A stretch of 11,986 bases of DNA, from assembly GCA_030594925.1 (NCBI GenBank), contig JAUVEG010000015.1, positions 1 to 11,986 of the forward strand. Reading direction: 5' to 3'. The stretch is from Gammaproteobacteria bacterium. GTDB taxonomy: Bacteria; Pseudomonadota; Gammaproteobacteria; Chromatiales; Chromatiaceae. Under the pieces are notes generated by a model. The model did not search any database. It was not told where the DNA came from and saw nothing but the letters and a program-made list of their open reading frames with translations. Made by a program: the position numbers and the translations under genes. This document shows, one piece after another, positions 1 through 7,404 of this stretch (position 1 is the first letter of the stretch; each line of letters begins with the position of its first letter).

Positions 1-83
1 TGCGGGGAGAAGGGCGCCAGCCCAAGCGTAAGTGCGACGAGGATAAGTGCTGTTAGCGGAAGCTTATCTATCAGTTTCATCAT
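1..83 (-). CDS. Small hydrophobic membrane protein, N-terminal fragment
   Basis: Reading the minus strand from position 83 gives an open frame that runs off the left edge, beginning MMKLIDKLPLTALILVAL and continuing TLGLAPFSP. A short basic start followed by about 17 hydrophobic residues looks like one N-terminal membrane segment or uncleaved signal anchor. The pattern (charged start, a 'LPL' motif, 'LGLAPF') resembles a family of roughly 60-70 residue gammaproteobacterial membrane proteins often labelled 'RND transporter', although they are far too short to be RND pumps; this match is from memory. Two adjacent ATG codons (83 and 80) could serve as start, and neither has a strong Shine-Dalgarno sequence. 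The gene diverges from the tRNA-Leu gene. Only 27 full codons are visible, so the function is unknown. Confidence 0.5.
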   Translation of the reverse strand, partial: MMKLIDKLPLTALILVALTLGLAPFSP

Positions 84-144
84 TTCTAAGCATCATACCT
101 GAAAATGGCCCCAAACAGTGCGTGGCTAAAGAGAAAACCAGCTA

Positions 145-173
145 TTTCCTCCCGACGCTATTCCCGCTATAAT
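145..173 (+). promoter_or_regulatory. Sigma70-type promoter for tRNA-Leu
   Basis: A perfect -10 hexamer TATAAT lies at 168-173, 10 bp before the first base of the tRNA. With a 17-bp spacer the -35 position is TTTCCT (145-150), a weak match to TTGACA. The segment after the -10 box is GC-rich (CGCCTGTCG), as is common for stringently controlled stable-RNA promoters. Regulation by ppGpp is inference. Confidence 0.6.
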
Positions 174-183
174 CGCCTGTCGT

Positions 184-268
<85 letters not shown>

Positions 269-279
269 GTTTATTTTTT

Positions 280-397
280 GTAACTATTCAGCTTGTTGAT
301 ATATTTTCCCACATCCATGTGGGTCAGATGTATTCACGGCGTTTTCCGGAAGATATGCCTGGAAGCAGTGACGAATTAGCAGGTACTGAATAGTTAC
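280..397 (-). mobile_element. MITE-like element with 12-bp terminal inverted repeats
   Basis: The 118-bp segment starts with GTAACTATTCAG (280-291) and ends with its exact reverse complement CTGAATAGTTAC (386-397). Both ends are flanked by the same 8 bases, TATTTTTT (272-279 and 398-405), as expected for a target-site duplication. T-rich sequence makes chance or slippage possible, so the duplication is suggestive rather than certain. The interior has a perfect hairpin, CCCACAT-CC-ATGTGGG (308-323), and no credible gene. Read on the minus strand, a 47-bp interior block (327-373) matches the region after clpX (3887-3933) at 40 of 47 positions, so the family is dispersed; the strand is given to match that copy. 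Nonautonomous transposition by a transposase in trans is inference. The element may have split the tRNA-Leu T-rich terminator from the tig promoter region. Confidence 0.72.
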
Positions 398-476
398 TAT
401 TTTTTAAACGACTCCTTTAGATTTCAGATCATTAGTCAACCAGTAGATAGGCAGCATGGCTGCCGGAGAGAGATGC

Positions 477-1772
477 ATGCAAGTTTCAGTGGAAACACTT
501 GATGGATTAAAGCGCCGTATGACGGTGGAACTGCCTGTTGAACAGGTGAATAAAATTGTCGATAACAAGCTGCGTTCTATGGCTCGTGAGATGCGTCTGG
601 ACGGTTTTCGTCCGGGCAAGGTTCCATTTAAGATTGTTAAGCAGCGTTTTGGTGTGCATGCACGGCAGGAGGCTTATGGCGAGCTGATCCAAAACAGCTA
701 TTATGAAGCGCTGCTTGAGCAAAAGCTGCATGCTGTTGGCGACCCTGCTATCGATATCAAGGATAAAGATGGTGTTTTTGTCTATGTGGCCGAGTTTGAA
801 GTGATCCCGGAGCTGACGCTCTCGGATCTTGAGGGTGCCGAGTTGGAGCGTCCGGTTGCCGAGCTCCTGGATAGTGATGTCGATGGTATGATCGAAAAAT
901 TGCGTCAGCAGCGCGTCACCTGGAACAAGGTTGAACGCGTGGCGCAGGATGGTGATCAACTGATGATCAGCTTTGTCGGCAAAATTGACGATGAGGTTTT
1001 TGAAGGCGGCTCAGCCGAAAAAGTCCCGTTGGTATTGGGTTCCGGCAGCATGATCGAAGGTTTTGAGCAGGGTTTGCTGGGCGCCGGTGAAGGTGACGAG
1101 CGCAGTGTCGAAACAACCTTCCCTGATGATTACCAGGCGCAGCATCTTGCCGGAAAGGCAGCAGTCTTTGATATCACGGTTAATGAGGTGGCCGAGCCGG
1201 TATTGCCTGAGGTTGATGAAGATTTTGCAAAGGCGATGGGCGTTGAAGATGGATCTGTTGAAGAGTTCAAGAAGGAGATCCGCAGCAATATGCAGCGTGA
1301 ACTGGATGCTAAAATAAAGTCGAAGACCAAGGAGAGTGTCATGGATCTGCTGCTCGACAAGCATGCATTCGATGTTCCGCAGGCGATTATCGATGACGAG
1401 GCAAACCGGCTGCGTGAAGATACACGCAAGCAGATGGAGAGTCAGGGACAGAGCAGCACATCTTTTCAGCTTCCTGTGGAGGTATTCAAGGAGCAGGCGG
1501 AACGCCGCGTCAAACTGGGAATGCTGACTTCAAAAGTTATCTCCGAGCAGAAGATTGAGGCGGATGATGAGCGTTTGCGTCAAATGATCGAGGAATTTTC
1601 CGCCTCCTACGAGTCCCCCCAGGAGATGATTGACTGGTACTACGAAGATGCTGAGCGCATCGACCCTGTCAAGCACATCGTCATGGAAGACCAGGTCGTT
1701 GAGTGGGTGCTGAGCCAGGTTAATGTTGAAGATAAGCAACACTCCTTTGAAGAGCTGACAGAACCAAAATGA
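477..1772 (+). CDS. tig: Trigger factor, ribosome-associated chaperone and prolyl isomerase
   Basis: The protein binds the ribosomal exit tunnel and shields nascent chains. I chose ATG 477 because it gives [15 protein letters not shown], matching the E. coli start, and has GGAGAG (465-470) about 8 nt upstream; an in-frame ATG at 456 would add seven residues that look non-native. The product is 431 aa, against 432 in E. coli. The ribosome-binding domain covers about residues 1-115 with the signature GFRPGKVP at 43-50. An FKBP-type PPIase domain lies at about 158-240 ([13 protein letters not shown], then [17 protein letters not shown]). The C-terminal helical chaperone domain follows, rich in charged residues. 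The stop codon overlaps an upstream candidate clpP start (ATGA at 1769-1772), which suggests one tig-clpP transcript. I could not identify a convincing promoter in 398-476. Confidence 0.97.
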   Translation: MQVSVETLDGLKRRMTVELPVEQVNKIVDNKLRSMAREMRLDGFRPGKVPFKIVKQRFGVHARQEAYGELIQNSYYEALLEQKLHAVGDPAIDIKDKDGVFVYVAEFEVIPELTLSDLEGAELERPVAELLDSDVDGMIEKLRQQRVTWNKVERVAQDGDQLMISFVGKIDDEVFEGGSAEKVPLVLGSGSMIEGFEQGLLGAGEGDERSVETTFPDDYQAQHLAGKAAVFDITVNEVAEPVLPEVDEDFAKAMGVEDGSVEEFKKEIRSNMQRELDAKIKSKTKESVMDLLLDKHAFDVPQAIIDDEANRLREDTRKQMESQGQSSTSFQLPVEVFKEQAERRVKLGMLTSKVISEQKIEADDERLRQMIEEFSASYESPQEMIDWYYEDAERIDPVKHIVMEDQVVEWVLSQVNVEDKQHSFEELTEPK

Positions 1773-1789
1773 ACCCGGCAGGAATAATT

Positions 1790-2431
1790 ATGCAGGAAGA
1801 TCTATTGGTGAATAACCCCCATCTTTCTCCGCGCAGCCAGGGGTTGATCCCGATGGTTGTCGAGCAGTCCGCTCGCGGTGAACGCGCCTATGACATCTAT
1901 TCACGGCTGCTCAAGGAGCGGGTGATCTTCATTGTTGGCGCGATAGAAGATCACATGGCCAACGTGATCGTTGCGCAGCTGCTGTTTCTGGAGTCTGAAA
2001 ATCCGGACAAGGATATCCACCTCTATATCAACTCACCCGGAGGTTCGGTAACAGCCGGCCTGGCGATCTATGACACCATGCAATTTATCCGCCCCCATGT
2101 CAGCACCATGTGCATTGGTCAGGCGGCGAGCATGGGGGCGCTGCTGCTGGCTGCCGGAGAGCATGGCAAACGCTACTCTCTACCGCACTCCCGCACCATG
2201 ATTCACCAGCCGTTGGGCGGCTACCAGGGGCAGGCGACAGATATCGAAATTCATGCGCGTGAGATCCTGACGGTGCGTGAGAGACTCAACGGCATTCTCG
2301 CAAAACATACCGGTCAGTCACTGGAGAGAATTGCAGATGATACAGAACGTGATAATTTCATGAGCGCTGACGAGTCAGTTGAGTATGGTTTGATCGACAA
2401 GGTACTAGATCAGCGTACTGAGACGGGTTAA
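1790..2431 (+). CDS. clpP: ATP-dependent Clp protease proteolytic subunit ClpP
   Basis: ClpP is the serine protease that forms the double heptameric ring receiving substrates from ClpX or ClpA in the cytoplasm. The catalytic triad is visible: Ser114 in GQAASMG, His139 in [10 protein letters not shown] and Asp188 in ERDNF. The spacing (25 and 49 residues) equals that in E. coli. The length is 213 aa, against 207 for the E. coli precursor. The region before about residue 22 probably holds the propeptide that is removed by self-processing. ATG 1790 has AGGA (1779-1782) 7 nt upstream and is preferred. The alternative ATG 1769 overlaps the tig stop but lacks a Shine-Dalgarno sequence; it would give 220 aa. 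clpP probably shares a transcript with tig. Confidence 0.96.
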   Translation: MQEDLLVNNPHLSPRSQGLIPMVVEQSARGERAYDIYSRLLKERVIFIVGAIEDHMANVIVAQLLFLESENPDKDIHLYINSPGGSVTAGLAIYDTMQFIRPHVSTMCIGQAASMGALLLAAGEHGKRYSLPHSRTMIHQPLGGYQGQATDIEIHAREILTVRERLNGILAKHTGQSLERIADDTERDNFMSADESVEYGLIDKVLDQRTETG

Positions 2432-2455
2432 ACATCCCCCTGATCCTCGCCATGA

Positions 2456-2489
2456 CGGGTTTTACAAGAGGCTCCTCAGACCCGATTTT
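2456..2489 (+). terminator. Possible weak terminator or attenuator after clpP
   Basis: CGGGT (2456-2460) can pair with ACCCG (2480-2484), with a smaller GAGG/CCTC pairing inside, and ATTTTC follows. The stem is short and the T-run only four bases, so this may be a partial attenuator between clpP and clpX, or nothing. Confidence 0.25.
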
Positions 2490-2557
2490 CGCAAATCCGC
2501 ATATCAAGCGCGGTAGCAGTTGCTTGCGAATTTCGCTATGATGAAGAGTCGAAGTAA

Positions 2558-2563
2558 TATAAT
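2558..2563 (+). promoter_or_regulatory. Possible -10 box of a clpX promoter
   Basis: A perfect TATAAT lies 18 bp before the clpX start codon, in a 150-bp gap large enough for a promoter. No good -35 box is present at 16-18 bp, so the call rests on the -10 hexamer and position alone. A 7-bp inverted repeat, TTCGCAA (2488-2494) and TTGCGAA (2524-2530), lies just upstream. Confidence 0.35.
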
Positions 2564-2581
2564 CACCAATGGTAGAAGTGA

Positions 2582-3859
2582 ATGAGTGACGATTTAAAGA
2601 CCTCGGATGATGAGAAACTCCTCTATTGCTCTTTTTGCGGCAAGAGCCAGCATGAAGTACGCAAACTGATTGCCGGGCCTTCTGTCTTTATCTGTGATGA
2701 GTGCGTCGAACTCTGTAATGACATTATCCGTGAAGAGATCCAGGGTGCGGCTTCTGATGAGATGGAGGGATTGCCGAAGCCAAAGGAGATCAATGCGTGG
2801 CTGAATGATTACGTCATCGGCCAAAAGCGCGCCAAGAGAGTGCTCTCGGTGGCTGTCTATAACCACTACAAGCGTCTCGAGGCTGTTGCTCAGAAGCAGA
2901 AAGATGATGTGGAGATTGCCAAGAGCAATATTCTGCTGATCGGACCAACCGGTTCCGGCAAGACCCTGCTGGCGGAGACTCTGGCGCGGCTGTTGAATGT
3001 TCCTTTTACGATTGCAGATGCGACGACCCTGACCGAAGCCGGTTATGTGGGTGAGGATGTCGAAAATATCATCCAGAAGCTGCTGCAAAAGTGCGACTAT
3101 GATGTCGAAAAGGCGCAGAATGGCATCGTCTATATTGATGAGATCGACAAGATCTCGCGTAAATCCGACAACCCGTCGATTACCCGCGATGTCTCCGGTG
3201 AGGGAGTGCAGCAGGCGCTGTTGAAGCTGATCGAGGGAACCGTGGCTTCAGTACCGCCCCAGGGAGGGCGCAAACATCCGCAGCAGGAGTTCCTGCAGGT
3301 CAATACCGGTAATATCCTGTTTATTGTTGGCGGCGCCTTTTCCGGCCTGGAGAAGGTGATTCGGGAACGTTCCGAGAAGGGTGGCATCGGCTTCTCTGCC
3401 GAAGTTCACAGCAAAGATGAGAATCAGAGTCTGGGCGAGATTTTTTCCGATGTCGAGGCGGAGGATCTGATTAAATTCGGTCTGATCCCGGAGTTCGTTG
3501 GCCGTCTTCCGGTGATTGCCACGCTTGAAGAGCTGGATGAAGATGCGCTGGTGCGTATTCTGACAGAGCCGAAAAATGCGCTGACCAAGCAGTATAGCCG
3601 TCTCCTGGAGATGGAAGGCGCTGAACTTGAGATTCGTGACGATGCGCTGCATGCAATCGCCCGCAAGGCGATGGCGCGCAAGACAGGTGCTCGTGGTTTG
3701 CGCACGATTCTTGAGCAGATTCTGCTGGATACCATGTATGACCTCCCATCCATGAACGATGTCTCCAAAGTTGTTGTCGATGAGACGGTTGTTTCCGGCG
3801 ACACTGACCCCTATATCATCATCGAGGGCGGCGAAAAAAGAGCCGCCATGTCTGACTGA
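2582..3859 (+). CDS. clpX: ClpX, AAA+ unfoldase of the ClpXP protease
   Basis: ClpX is the hexameric ATPase that recognises substrates, unfolds them and threads them into ClpP. The product is 425 aa, close to the 424 of E. coli. The N-terminal zinc-binding domain has four cysteines at 16, 19, 38 and 41 (YCSFCGK and ICDECVE). Walker A is GPTGSGKT at 121-128 and Walker B is IVYIDEID at about 182-189. The GYVG pore loop is at 154-157, an RKH pore loop at 230-232, and the IGF loop that docks on ClpP at 269-271. Sensor 2 is GARGLR at 369-374. All elements needed for unfolding and ClpP docking are present. It follows clpP by 150 bp, and only 3 bp after its stop a dispersed repeat begins. The upstream Shine-Dalgarno sequence (AGAAGTG) is weak. 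Confidence 0.98.
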   Translation: MSDDLKTSDDEKLLYCSFCGKSQHEVRKLIAGPSVFICDECVELCNDIIREEIQGAASDEMEGLPKPKEINAWLNDYVIGQKRAKRVLSVAVYNHYKRLEAVAQKQKDDVEIAKSNILLIGPTGSGKTLLAETLARLLNVPFTIADATTLTEAGYVGEDVENIIQKLLQKCDYDVEKAQNGIVYIDEIDKISRKSDNPSITRDVSGEGVQQALLKLIEGTVASVPPQGGRKHPQQEFLQVNTGNILFIVGGAFSGLEKVIRERSEKGGIGFSAEVHSKDENQSLGEIFSDVEAEDLIKFGLIPEFVGRLPVIATLEELDEDALVRILTEPKNALTKQYSRLLEMEGAELEIRDDALHAIARKAMARKTGARGLRTILEQILLDTMYDLPSMNDVSKVVVDETVVSGDTDPYIIIEGGEKRAAMSD

Positions 3860-3862
3860 CGG

Positions 3863-4058
3863 GTAACTATTCAGCACATCAGAGAGCGTCACTGTTATCA
3901 GGTGTATCTACCGGAAAACGCCGTTAATACATCCATGTATGGCGTAGGCAGAAATAGAGCATCTGCCGCACATGGATGTGCCAATGCCGTGATTGCATGG
4001 ACGCAAAGGAACGGCCATGCCTCCAACGTTTCCTACAGATACACCCGATAACAGTGAC
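3863..4058 (+). repeat. Second copy of the GTAACTATTCAG repeat family, highly structured
   Basis: This segment fills most of the 275-bp clpX-lon gap. It starts with GTAACTATTCAG (3863-3874), identical to the ends of the 280-397 element, and shares a 47-bp block (3887-3933) with it in opposite orientation, 40 of 47 identical. The matching right end CTGAATAGTTAC is absent before lon, so the outer right boundary is uncertain. Bases 3888-3909 pair with 4037-4058 with one mismatch in 22, closing a long arm. Four smaller hairpins lie inside: ATACAT-CC-ATGTAT (3927-3940), GGCAGA/TCTGCC (3947-3967), GCACAT-GG-ATGTGC (3968-3981) and GCATGG/CCATGC (3995-4020). The open frames across it look like by-products of the repeat. 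Bases 4059-4134 hold a T-run and the lon leader, with no clear promoter. Confidence 0.7.
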
Positions 4059-4134
4059 TTATTTGCCCGTTTTTTTCCCCTGCGGATGTCCGCTGGCGAA
4101 ACCCCAACTCTGATTGAATTCAAGAGAGTAATTC

Positions 4135-6567
4135 ATGGTACAAGAGAAAAGCAAAGGAAGTGTCGTATTACCTGATGACATTGCTATCCTGCCGCTGAGA
4201 GATGTCGTGGTCTATCCCCATATGGTGATTCCACTCTTTGTCGGGCGTGAAAAATCAATACATGCACTCGATTATGCAACGCGGCACGACCAGCCGATTC
4301 TGCTGGTGGCGCAGAGAAGCGCCGATGTTGACGATCCCTCAACAGCAGAGATCTACGAAATTGGAACCCTGGCAAATATCTTGCAGCTGTTAAAGCTGCC
4401 GGACGGCACGGTCAAGGTGCTGGTCGAGGGAGCCTATCGCGTCAGAGTGGGTGAGTTTCTTGAGACAGAAGCCTTCTACCGCTCAGCTCCACAGCACCTT
4501 GAGGAGGGAGGGATGGCCGATGACAGGGAGACGGATCTCTTCATGCGTTCCGCTCTTTCGATGTTTGATCACTATGTCAAACTGAATAAAAAAATTCCGC
4601 CGGAGGTTTTGACCTCACTGGCGAGTATTGATGATCCCAGCCGCCTTGCCGACACCATGGCGGCGCACATGTCGTTGAAGCTGGATGAAAAGCAGAAAGT
4701 GCTGGAGATCATCGATGTGCAGCAGCGGCTTGAGCATCTCATGCGACTGGTGGAGGAGGAGAATGATGTCCTCCAGCTGGAGAAACGCATCCGCGGCCGC
4801 GTTAAGGGGCAGATGGAGAAAAACCAGCGCGAGTATTATCTCAATGAGCAGATGAAAGCGATCCAGAAGGAGCTGGGTGAGATGGATGATGCGCCCAACG
4901 AGATAGATGGGTTGACGGAAAAAATCGAAAAAGCGGGGATGCCTAAAGAGGTCAAAAAGAAGGCGCTGGGTGAGCTCAACAAGCTCAAGATGATGTCGCC
5001 GATGTCAGCTGAAGCCACGGTGGTGCGCAACTATATCGATACCCTGGTCGGAATTCCCTGGAAAAAACGCTCGCGGGTCAATAATAACATCAACAAGGCT
5101 GAAGAGATTCTCGATGCTGATCACTACGGCCTTGAGAGGGTCAAGGAGCGCATTCTGGAGTATCTTGCCGTACAACAGCGCGTACGCAAGCTGAAAGGGC
5201 CGATTTTATGCCTTGTCGGCCCTCCCGGCGTTGGTAAAACCTCGCTTGGACAATCGATTGCGCGTTCAACCGGACGTAAGTTTGTACGCATGGCTTTGGG
5301 CGGTGTGCGGGATGAAGCGGAGATACGCGGTCATCGCCGTACCTATATCGGCGCCATGCCGGGCAAGATCGTACAAAACCTGAGTCGCGTGGAGAGACGC
5401 AATCCGCTCTTTTTGCTGGATGAAATCGACAAGATGGCGATGGATTTCCGCGGTGATCCGGCCTCGGCACTGCTGGAGGTGCTTGATCCGGAACAGAACC
5501 ACACCTTTCAGGATCACTACCTGGAGGTCGATCTGGACCTCTCCGATATCATGTTCGTGGCAACGGCCAACACCATGAATATCCCTCCGGCGCTGCTCGA
5601 CAGGATGGAGGTGATCCGTCTCTCCGGTTATACCGAAGATGAAAAGCTCAATATTGCGGTCAGGTATCTGATTCCAAAACAGAAGAAAAACAACGGTCTG
5701 AAAGAGAACGAACTGGAGATGAGCGATGCCGTCGTGCGTGACATCATCCGTTACTACTCGCGTGAAGCCGGCGTACGCAATCTCGAGCGCGAGATTGCCA
5801 AGATCTGCCGCAAGGTGGTCAAGGATGTGCTCCTCAAAAGCAGTAAAAAGAGTGTTCGTATTACTCCCGCACGACTGGGAAAATATCTCGGCGTCAGGCG
5901 TTTTAGTTTTGGTATGGCCGATGAACTGGACCAGGTAGGCCAGGTGAACGGGCTGGCATGGACGGAGGTAGGCGGTGAGTTACTGCGTATCGAAGCGGCG
6001 CTGGTGAAGGGCAAGGGCGGTATGCAGTTGACCGGACAGCTTGGAGATGTGATGAAAGAGTCGATCCAGGCGGCCATGACAGTCGTTCGCAGTCGCGCAG
6101 ATAGTCTTGGTATAGCACCCGACTTCTATCAGAAGCAGGAGGTGCATATCCACGTTCCTGAAGGCGCCACGCCCAAGGATGGTCCGAGTGCCGGAGTTGG
6201 CATGTGTACAGCGCTGGTTTCGGTGCTGACCGGCATCAAGGTGCATTCTGACGTGGCCATGACAGGGGAGATTACGCTGCGTGGTGAAGTGCTTCCCATT
6301 GGTGGTCTCAAGGAGAAACTCCTGGCGGCGCTGCGAGGTGGTATCAAGAGGGTTCTGATCCCGAAAGAGAATGAAAAAGACCTTGTCGAAATACCAAAAA
6401 ATGTCAAACAGGGTCTGGACATTCGTCCTGTTCAGTGGATCGATGAGGTTCTTGAAATGGCGCTGGTGAGTCAACCCGAGCCGCATAAGGGGGAAGAGGC
6501 GGACGTAACCAAACCGGCTGCCGGCAAGCCATCTGAAAATAAAAAGGCGGCTGTGATAAAGCATTGA
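4135..6567 (+). CDS. lon: Lon, ATP-dependent AAA+ serine protease
   Basis: Lon is a single-chain homohexameric protease that degrades misfolded proteins and specific regulators. The N-terminal substrate-binding domain starts about residue 14 ([20 protein letters not shown]) and leads into a coiled-coil region near 190-250. Walker A is GPPGVGKT at 362-369 and Walker B is LFLLDEID at 425-432. The proteolytic domain carries the Ser-Lys dyad: Ser685 in PKDGPSAG and Lys728 in GGLKEK, 43 residues apart as in E. coli. The length is 810 aa against 784 in E. coli. Much of the excess is a hydrophilic, Lys/Ala/Glu-rich tail after about residue 780. The start has AAGAGAG some 7 nt upstream. I looked for a heat-shock (sigma32) promoter and found no convincing -35/-10 pair. 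A strong terminator follows the gene. Confidence 0.98.
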   Translation: MVQEKSKGSVVLPDDIAILPLRDVVVYPHMVIPLFVGREKSIHALDYATRHDQPILLVAQRSADVDDPSTAEIYEIGTLANILQLLKLPDGTVKVLVEGAYRVRVGEFLETEAFYRSAPQHLEEGGMADDRETDLFMRSALSMFDHYVKLNKKIPPEVLTSLASIDDPSRLADTMAAHMSLKLDEKQKVLEIIDVQQRLEHLMRLVEEENDVLQLEKRIRGRVKGQMEKNQREYYLNEQMKAIQKELGEMDDAPNEIDGLTEKIEKAGMPKEVKKKALGELNKLKMMSPMSAEATVVRNYIDTLVGIPWKKRSRVNNNINKAEEILDADHYGLERVKERILEYLAVQQRVRKLKGPILCLVGPPGVGKTSLGQSIARSTGRKFVRMALGGVRDEAEIRGHRRTYIGAMPGKIVQNLSRVERRNPLFLLDEIDKMAMDFRGDPASALLEVLDPEQNHTFQDHYLEVDLDLSDIMFVATANTMNIPPALLDRMEVIRLSGYTEDEKLNIAVRYLIPKQKKNNGLKENELEMSDAVVRDIIRYYSREAGVRNLEREIAKICRKVVKDVLLKSSKKSVRITPARLGKYLGVRRFSFGMADELDQVGQVNGLAWTEVGGELLRIEAALVKGKGGMQLTGQLGDVMKESIQAAMTVVRSRADSLGIAPDFYQKQEVHIHVPEGATPKDGPSAGVGMCTALVSVLTGIKVHSDVAMTGEITLRGEVLPIGGLKEKLLAALRGGIKRVLIPKENEKDLVEIPKNVKQGLDIRPVQWIDEVLEMALVSQPEPHKGEEADVTKPAAGKPSENKKAAVIKH

Positions 6568-6585
6568 TGGATATGGAAAAGAAGC

Positions 6586-6623
6586 ATCCCCCTTTATCTA
6601 AGGTGGATCGAGGGGGATTTTTT
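6586..6623 (+). terminator. Rho-independent terminator of lon
   Basis: ATCCCCCT (6586-6593) pairs perfectly with AGGGGGAT (6611-6618) across a 17-nt loop, and a run of six T residues (6618-6623) follows. It begins 18 bp after the lon stop codon and separates lon from hupB. Confidence 0.9.
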
Positions 6624-6741
6624 ATGAAAACTGAAGAAATATTCTGTTGCTGCTGCTTGTAAAACTGTCATGGAATCAACTCCCTGCAACACTCTTTTTG
6701 TATCTGCAGCAATACTCTCTGATAAAAGTCTCGAAACAGGC

Positions 6742-6770
6742 TTGACAGCAGTGCTTGTAATGTATGTAAT
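6742..6770 (+). promoter_or_regulatory. Strong sigma70 promoter of hupB with inverted repeat over the -10 box
   Basis: A consensus -35 TTGACA (6742-6747), an exact 17-bp spacer and a -10 TGTAAT (6765-6770, five of six consensus) form the best promoter in the window. Transcription would start near 6777, leaving a leader of about 88 nt. A perfect 7-bp inverted repeat, GTGCTTG (6751-6757) and CAAGCAC (6771-6777), brackets the -10 box and could be an operator; its ligand is unknown. Bases 6624-6741, between the lon terminator and this promoter, show no gene. Confidence 0.82.
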
Positions 6771-6864
6771 CAAGCACCTAAAACTGCAGTCTCTCCAGGC
6801 ATAGCTGCGGGATAAGTAATAAAGAACTCTATTTAGTCAATCACCGAAAAAAGAGGAAAATCTT

Positions 6865-7137
6865 ATGAATAAAAGCGAACTGATCGATGCAATTGCAGAT
6901 AATGCAGATATGAGCAAGGCAAAAGCAGGCATGGCGCTCGAGGGCATGTTGTCAGCAATTACTGAAACCCTGAAAAGTGGTGACAGTGTTTCACTGATTG
7001 GATTTGGAACATTCTCTGTACGCCATCGTGCAGCACGCAAGGGACGCAATCCACGCACCGGTGAAGAGATACAAATCAAGGCGTCAATTAATCCTGCATT
7101 TAAGGCTGGCAAAGCGCTTAAAGATGCAGTAAACTAG
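6865..7137 (+). CDS. hupB: DNA-binding protein HU-beta
   Basis: HU is a small basic nucleoid protein that bends DNA as a dimer without strong sequence preference. The 90-aa product has the family length and begins [20 protein letters not shown], the N-terminal helical dimerisation part. The DNA-binding arm spans about residues 46-75 ([18 protein letters not shown], then RTGE), and Pro63 at the arm tip is the residue that intercalates into DNA in this family. Position after lon and before ppiD identifies it as the HupB (beta) type, as in E. coli. AGAGGA (6852-6857) lies 7 nt before the start. It is expressed from the promoter at 6742-6770, and because no T-rich terminator follows, transcription may continue into the two tRNAs. 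Confidence 0.96.
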   Translation: MNKSELIDAIADNADMSKAKAGMALEGMLSAITETLKSGDSVSLIGFGTFSVRHRAARKGRNPRTGEEIQIKASINPAFKAGKALKDAVN

Positions 7138-7151
7138 CGCGCCTCATGACA

Positions 7152-7178
7152 AGGGGTCTGTTGATACTAACAACCCCT
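7152..7178 (+). other. Hairpin between hupB and tRNA-Val without a T-run
   Basis: AGGGGT (7152-7157) pairs with ACCCCT (7173-7178), and inside it TGTT (7159-7162) pairs with AACA (7169-7172), with one bulged C and a 6-nt loop. No T-run follows, so it is unlikely to be an intrinsic terminator. It ends 4 nt before tRNA-Val. It could stabilise the hupB mRNA 3' end or mark a processing site between mRNA and tRNA; both roles are inference. Confidence 0.5.
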
Positions 7179-7182
7179 GCAT

Positions 7183-7258
7183 GGGTGCTTAGCTCAGCTG
7201 GGAGAGCGTCGCCCTTACAAGGCGAATGTCGGGGGTTCGATCCCCTCAGCACCCACCA
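7183..7258 (+). tRNA. tRNA-Val (anticodon UAC)
   Basis: A canonical 76-nt cloverleaf: acceptor GGGTGCT (7183-7189) with AGCACCC (7248-7254), anticodon stem TCGCC/GGCGA around loop CTTACAA with TAC at 7216-7218, T-loop TTCGATC, discriminator A and encoded CCA at 7256-7258. No promoter is visible just upstream, so it is probably processed from the hupB transcript together with tRNA-Asp 8 nt downstream. Confidence 0.97.
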
Positions 7259-7266
7259 GATTTTCT

Positions 7267-7343
7267 GGAGCGGTAGTTCAGTTGGTTAGAATACCGGCCT
7301 GTCACGCCGGTGGTCGCGGGTTCGAGTCCCGTCCGCTCCGCCA
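7267..7343 (+). tRNA. tRNA-Asp (anticodon GUC)
   Basis: A canonical 77-nt cloverleaf: acceptor GGAGCGG (7267-7273) with CCGCTCC (7333-7339), anticodon stem CCGGC/GCCGG around loop CTGTCAC with GTC at 7301-7303, T-loop TTCGAGT, discriminator G and encoded CCA at 7341-7343. G34 is the position usually modified to queuosine in this tRNA. A strong terminator follows after 6 nt. Confidence 0.97.
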
Positions 7344-7349
7344 CTATTC

Positions 7350-7382
7350 AAAAGGGGCATCCATCCGGATGCCCCTTTTTTT
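7350..7382 (+). terminator. Strong Rho-independent terminator after tRNA-Asp
   Basis: Thirteen perfect base pairs, AAAAGGGGCATCC (7350-7362) with GGATGCCCCTTTT (7367-7379), enclose a 4-nt loop, and seven T residues (7376-7382) follow. It should end the hupB-tRNA transcript. It sits only 22 bp before the ppiD start codon. Confidence 0.93.
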
Positions 7383-7404
7383 AATTGTATATCAGGTTGT
7401 CACC

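Noticed and set aside
1769..1789. ATG 1769 as clpP start with a 4-bp overlap of tig
   Set aside because: It has no Shine-Dalgarno sequence, while ATG 1790 has AGGA at good spacing. Translational coupling from the overlap stays possible.
4059..4134. Possible sigma32 heat-shock promoter before lon (CCCCAACT near 4103)
   Set aside because: The -10-like string is partial, and no CTTGAA-type -35 element is found 12-16 bp upstream.
3908..4175. Short open frames on both strands in the clpX-lon gap (71 codons minus, 60 codons plus)
   Set aside because: They lie across the dispersed repeat and its hairpins, so they are by-products of palindromic repeat sequence. No start signals or protein family were recognised, though such frames may be annotated as hypothetical proteins.
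7282..7404. N-terminal extension of ppiD beginning inside tRNA-Asp
   Set aside because: The extra 41 residues translate the tRNA and its terminator, a well-known artefact; PpiD proteins start at MLQQIRD-like sequences.
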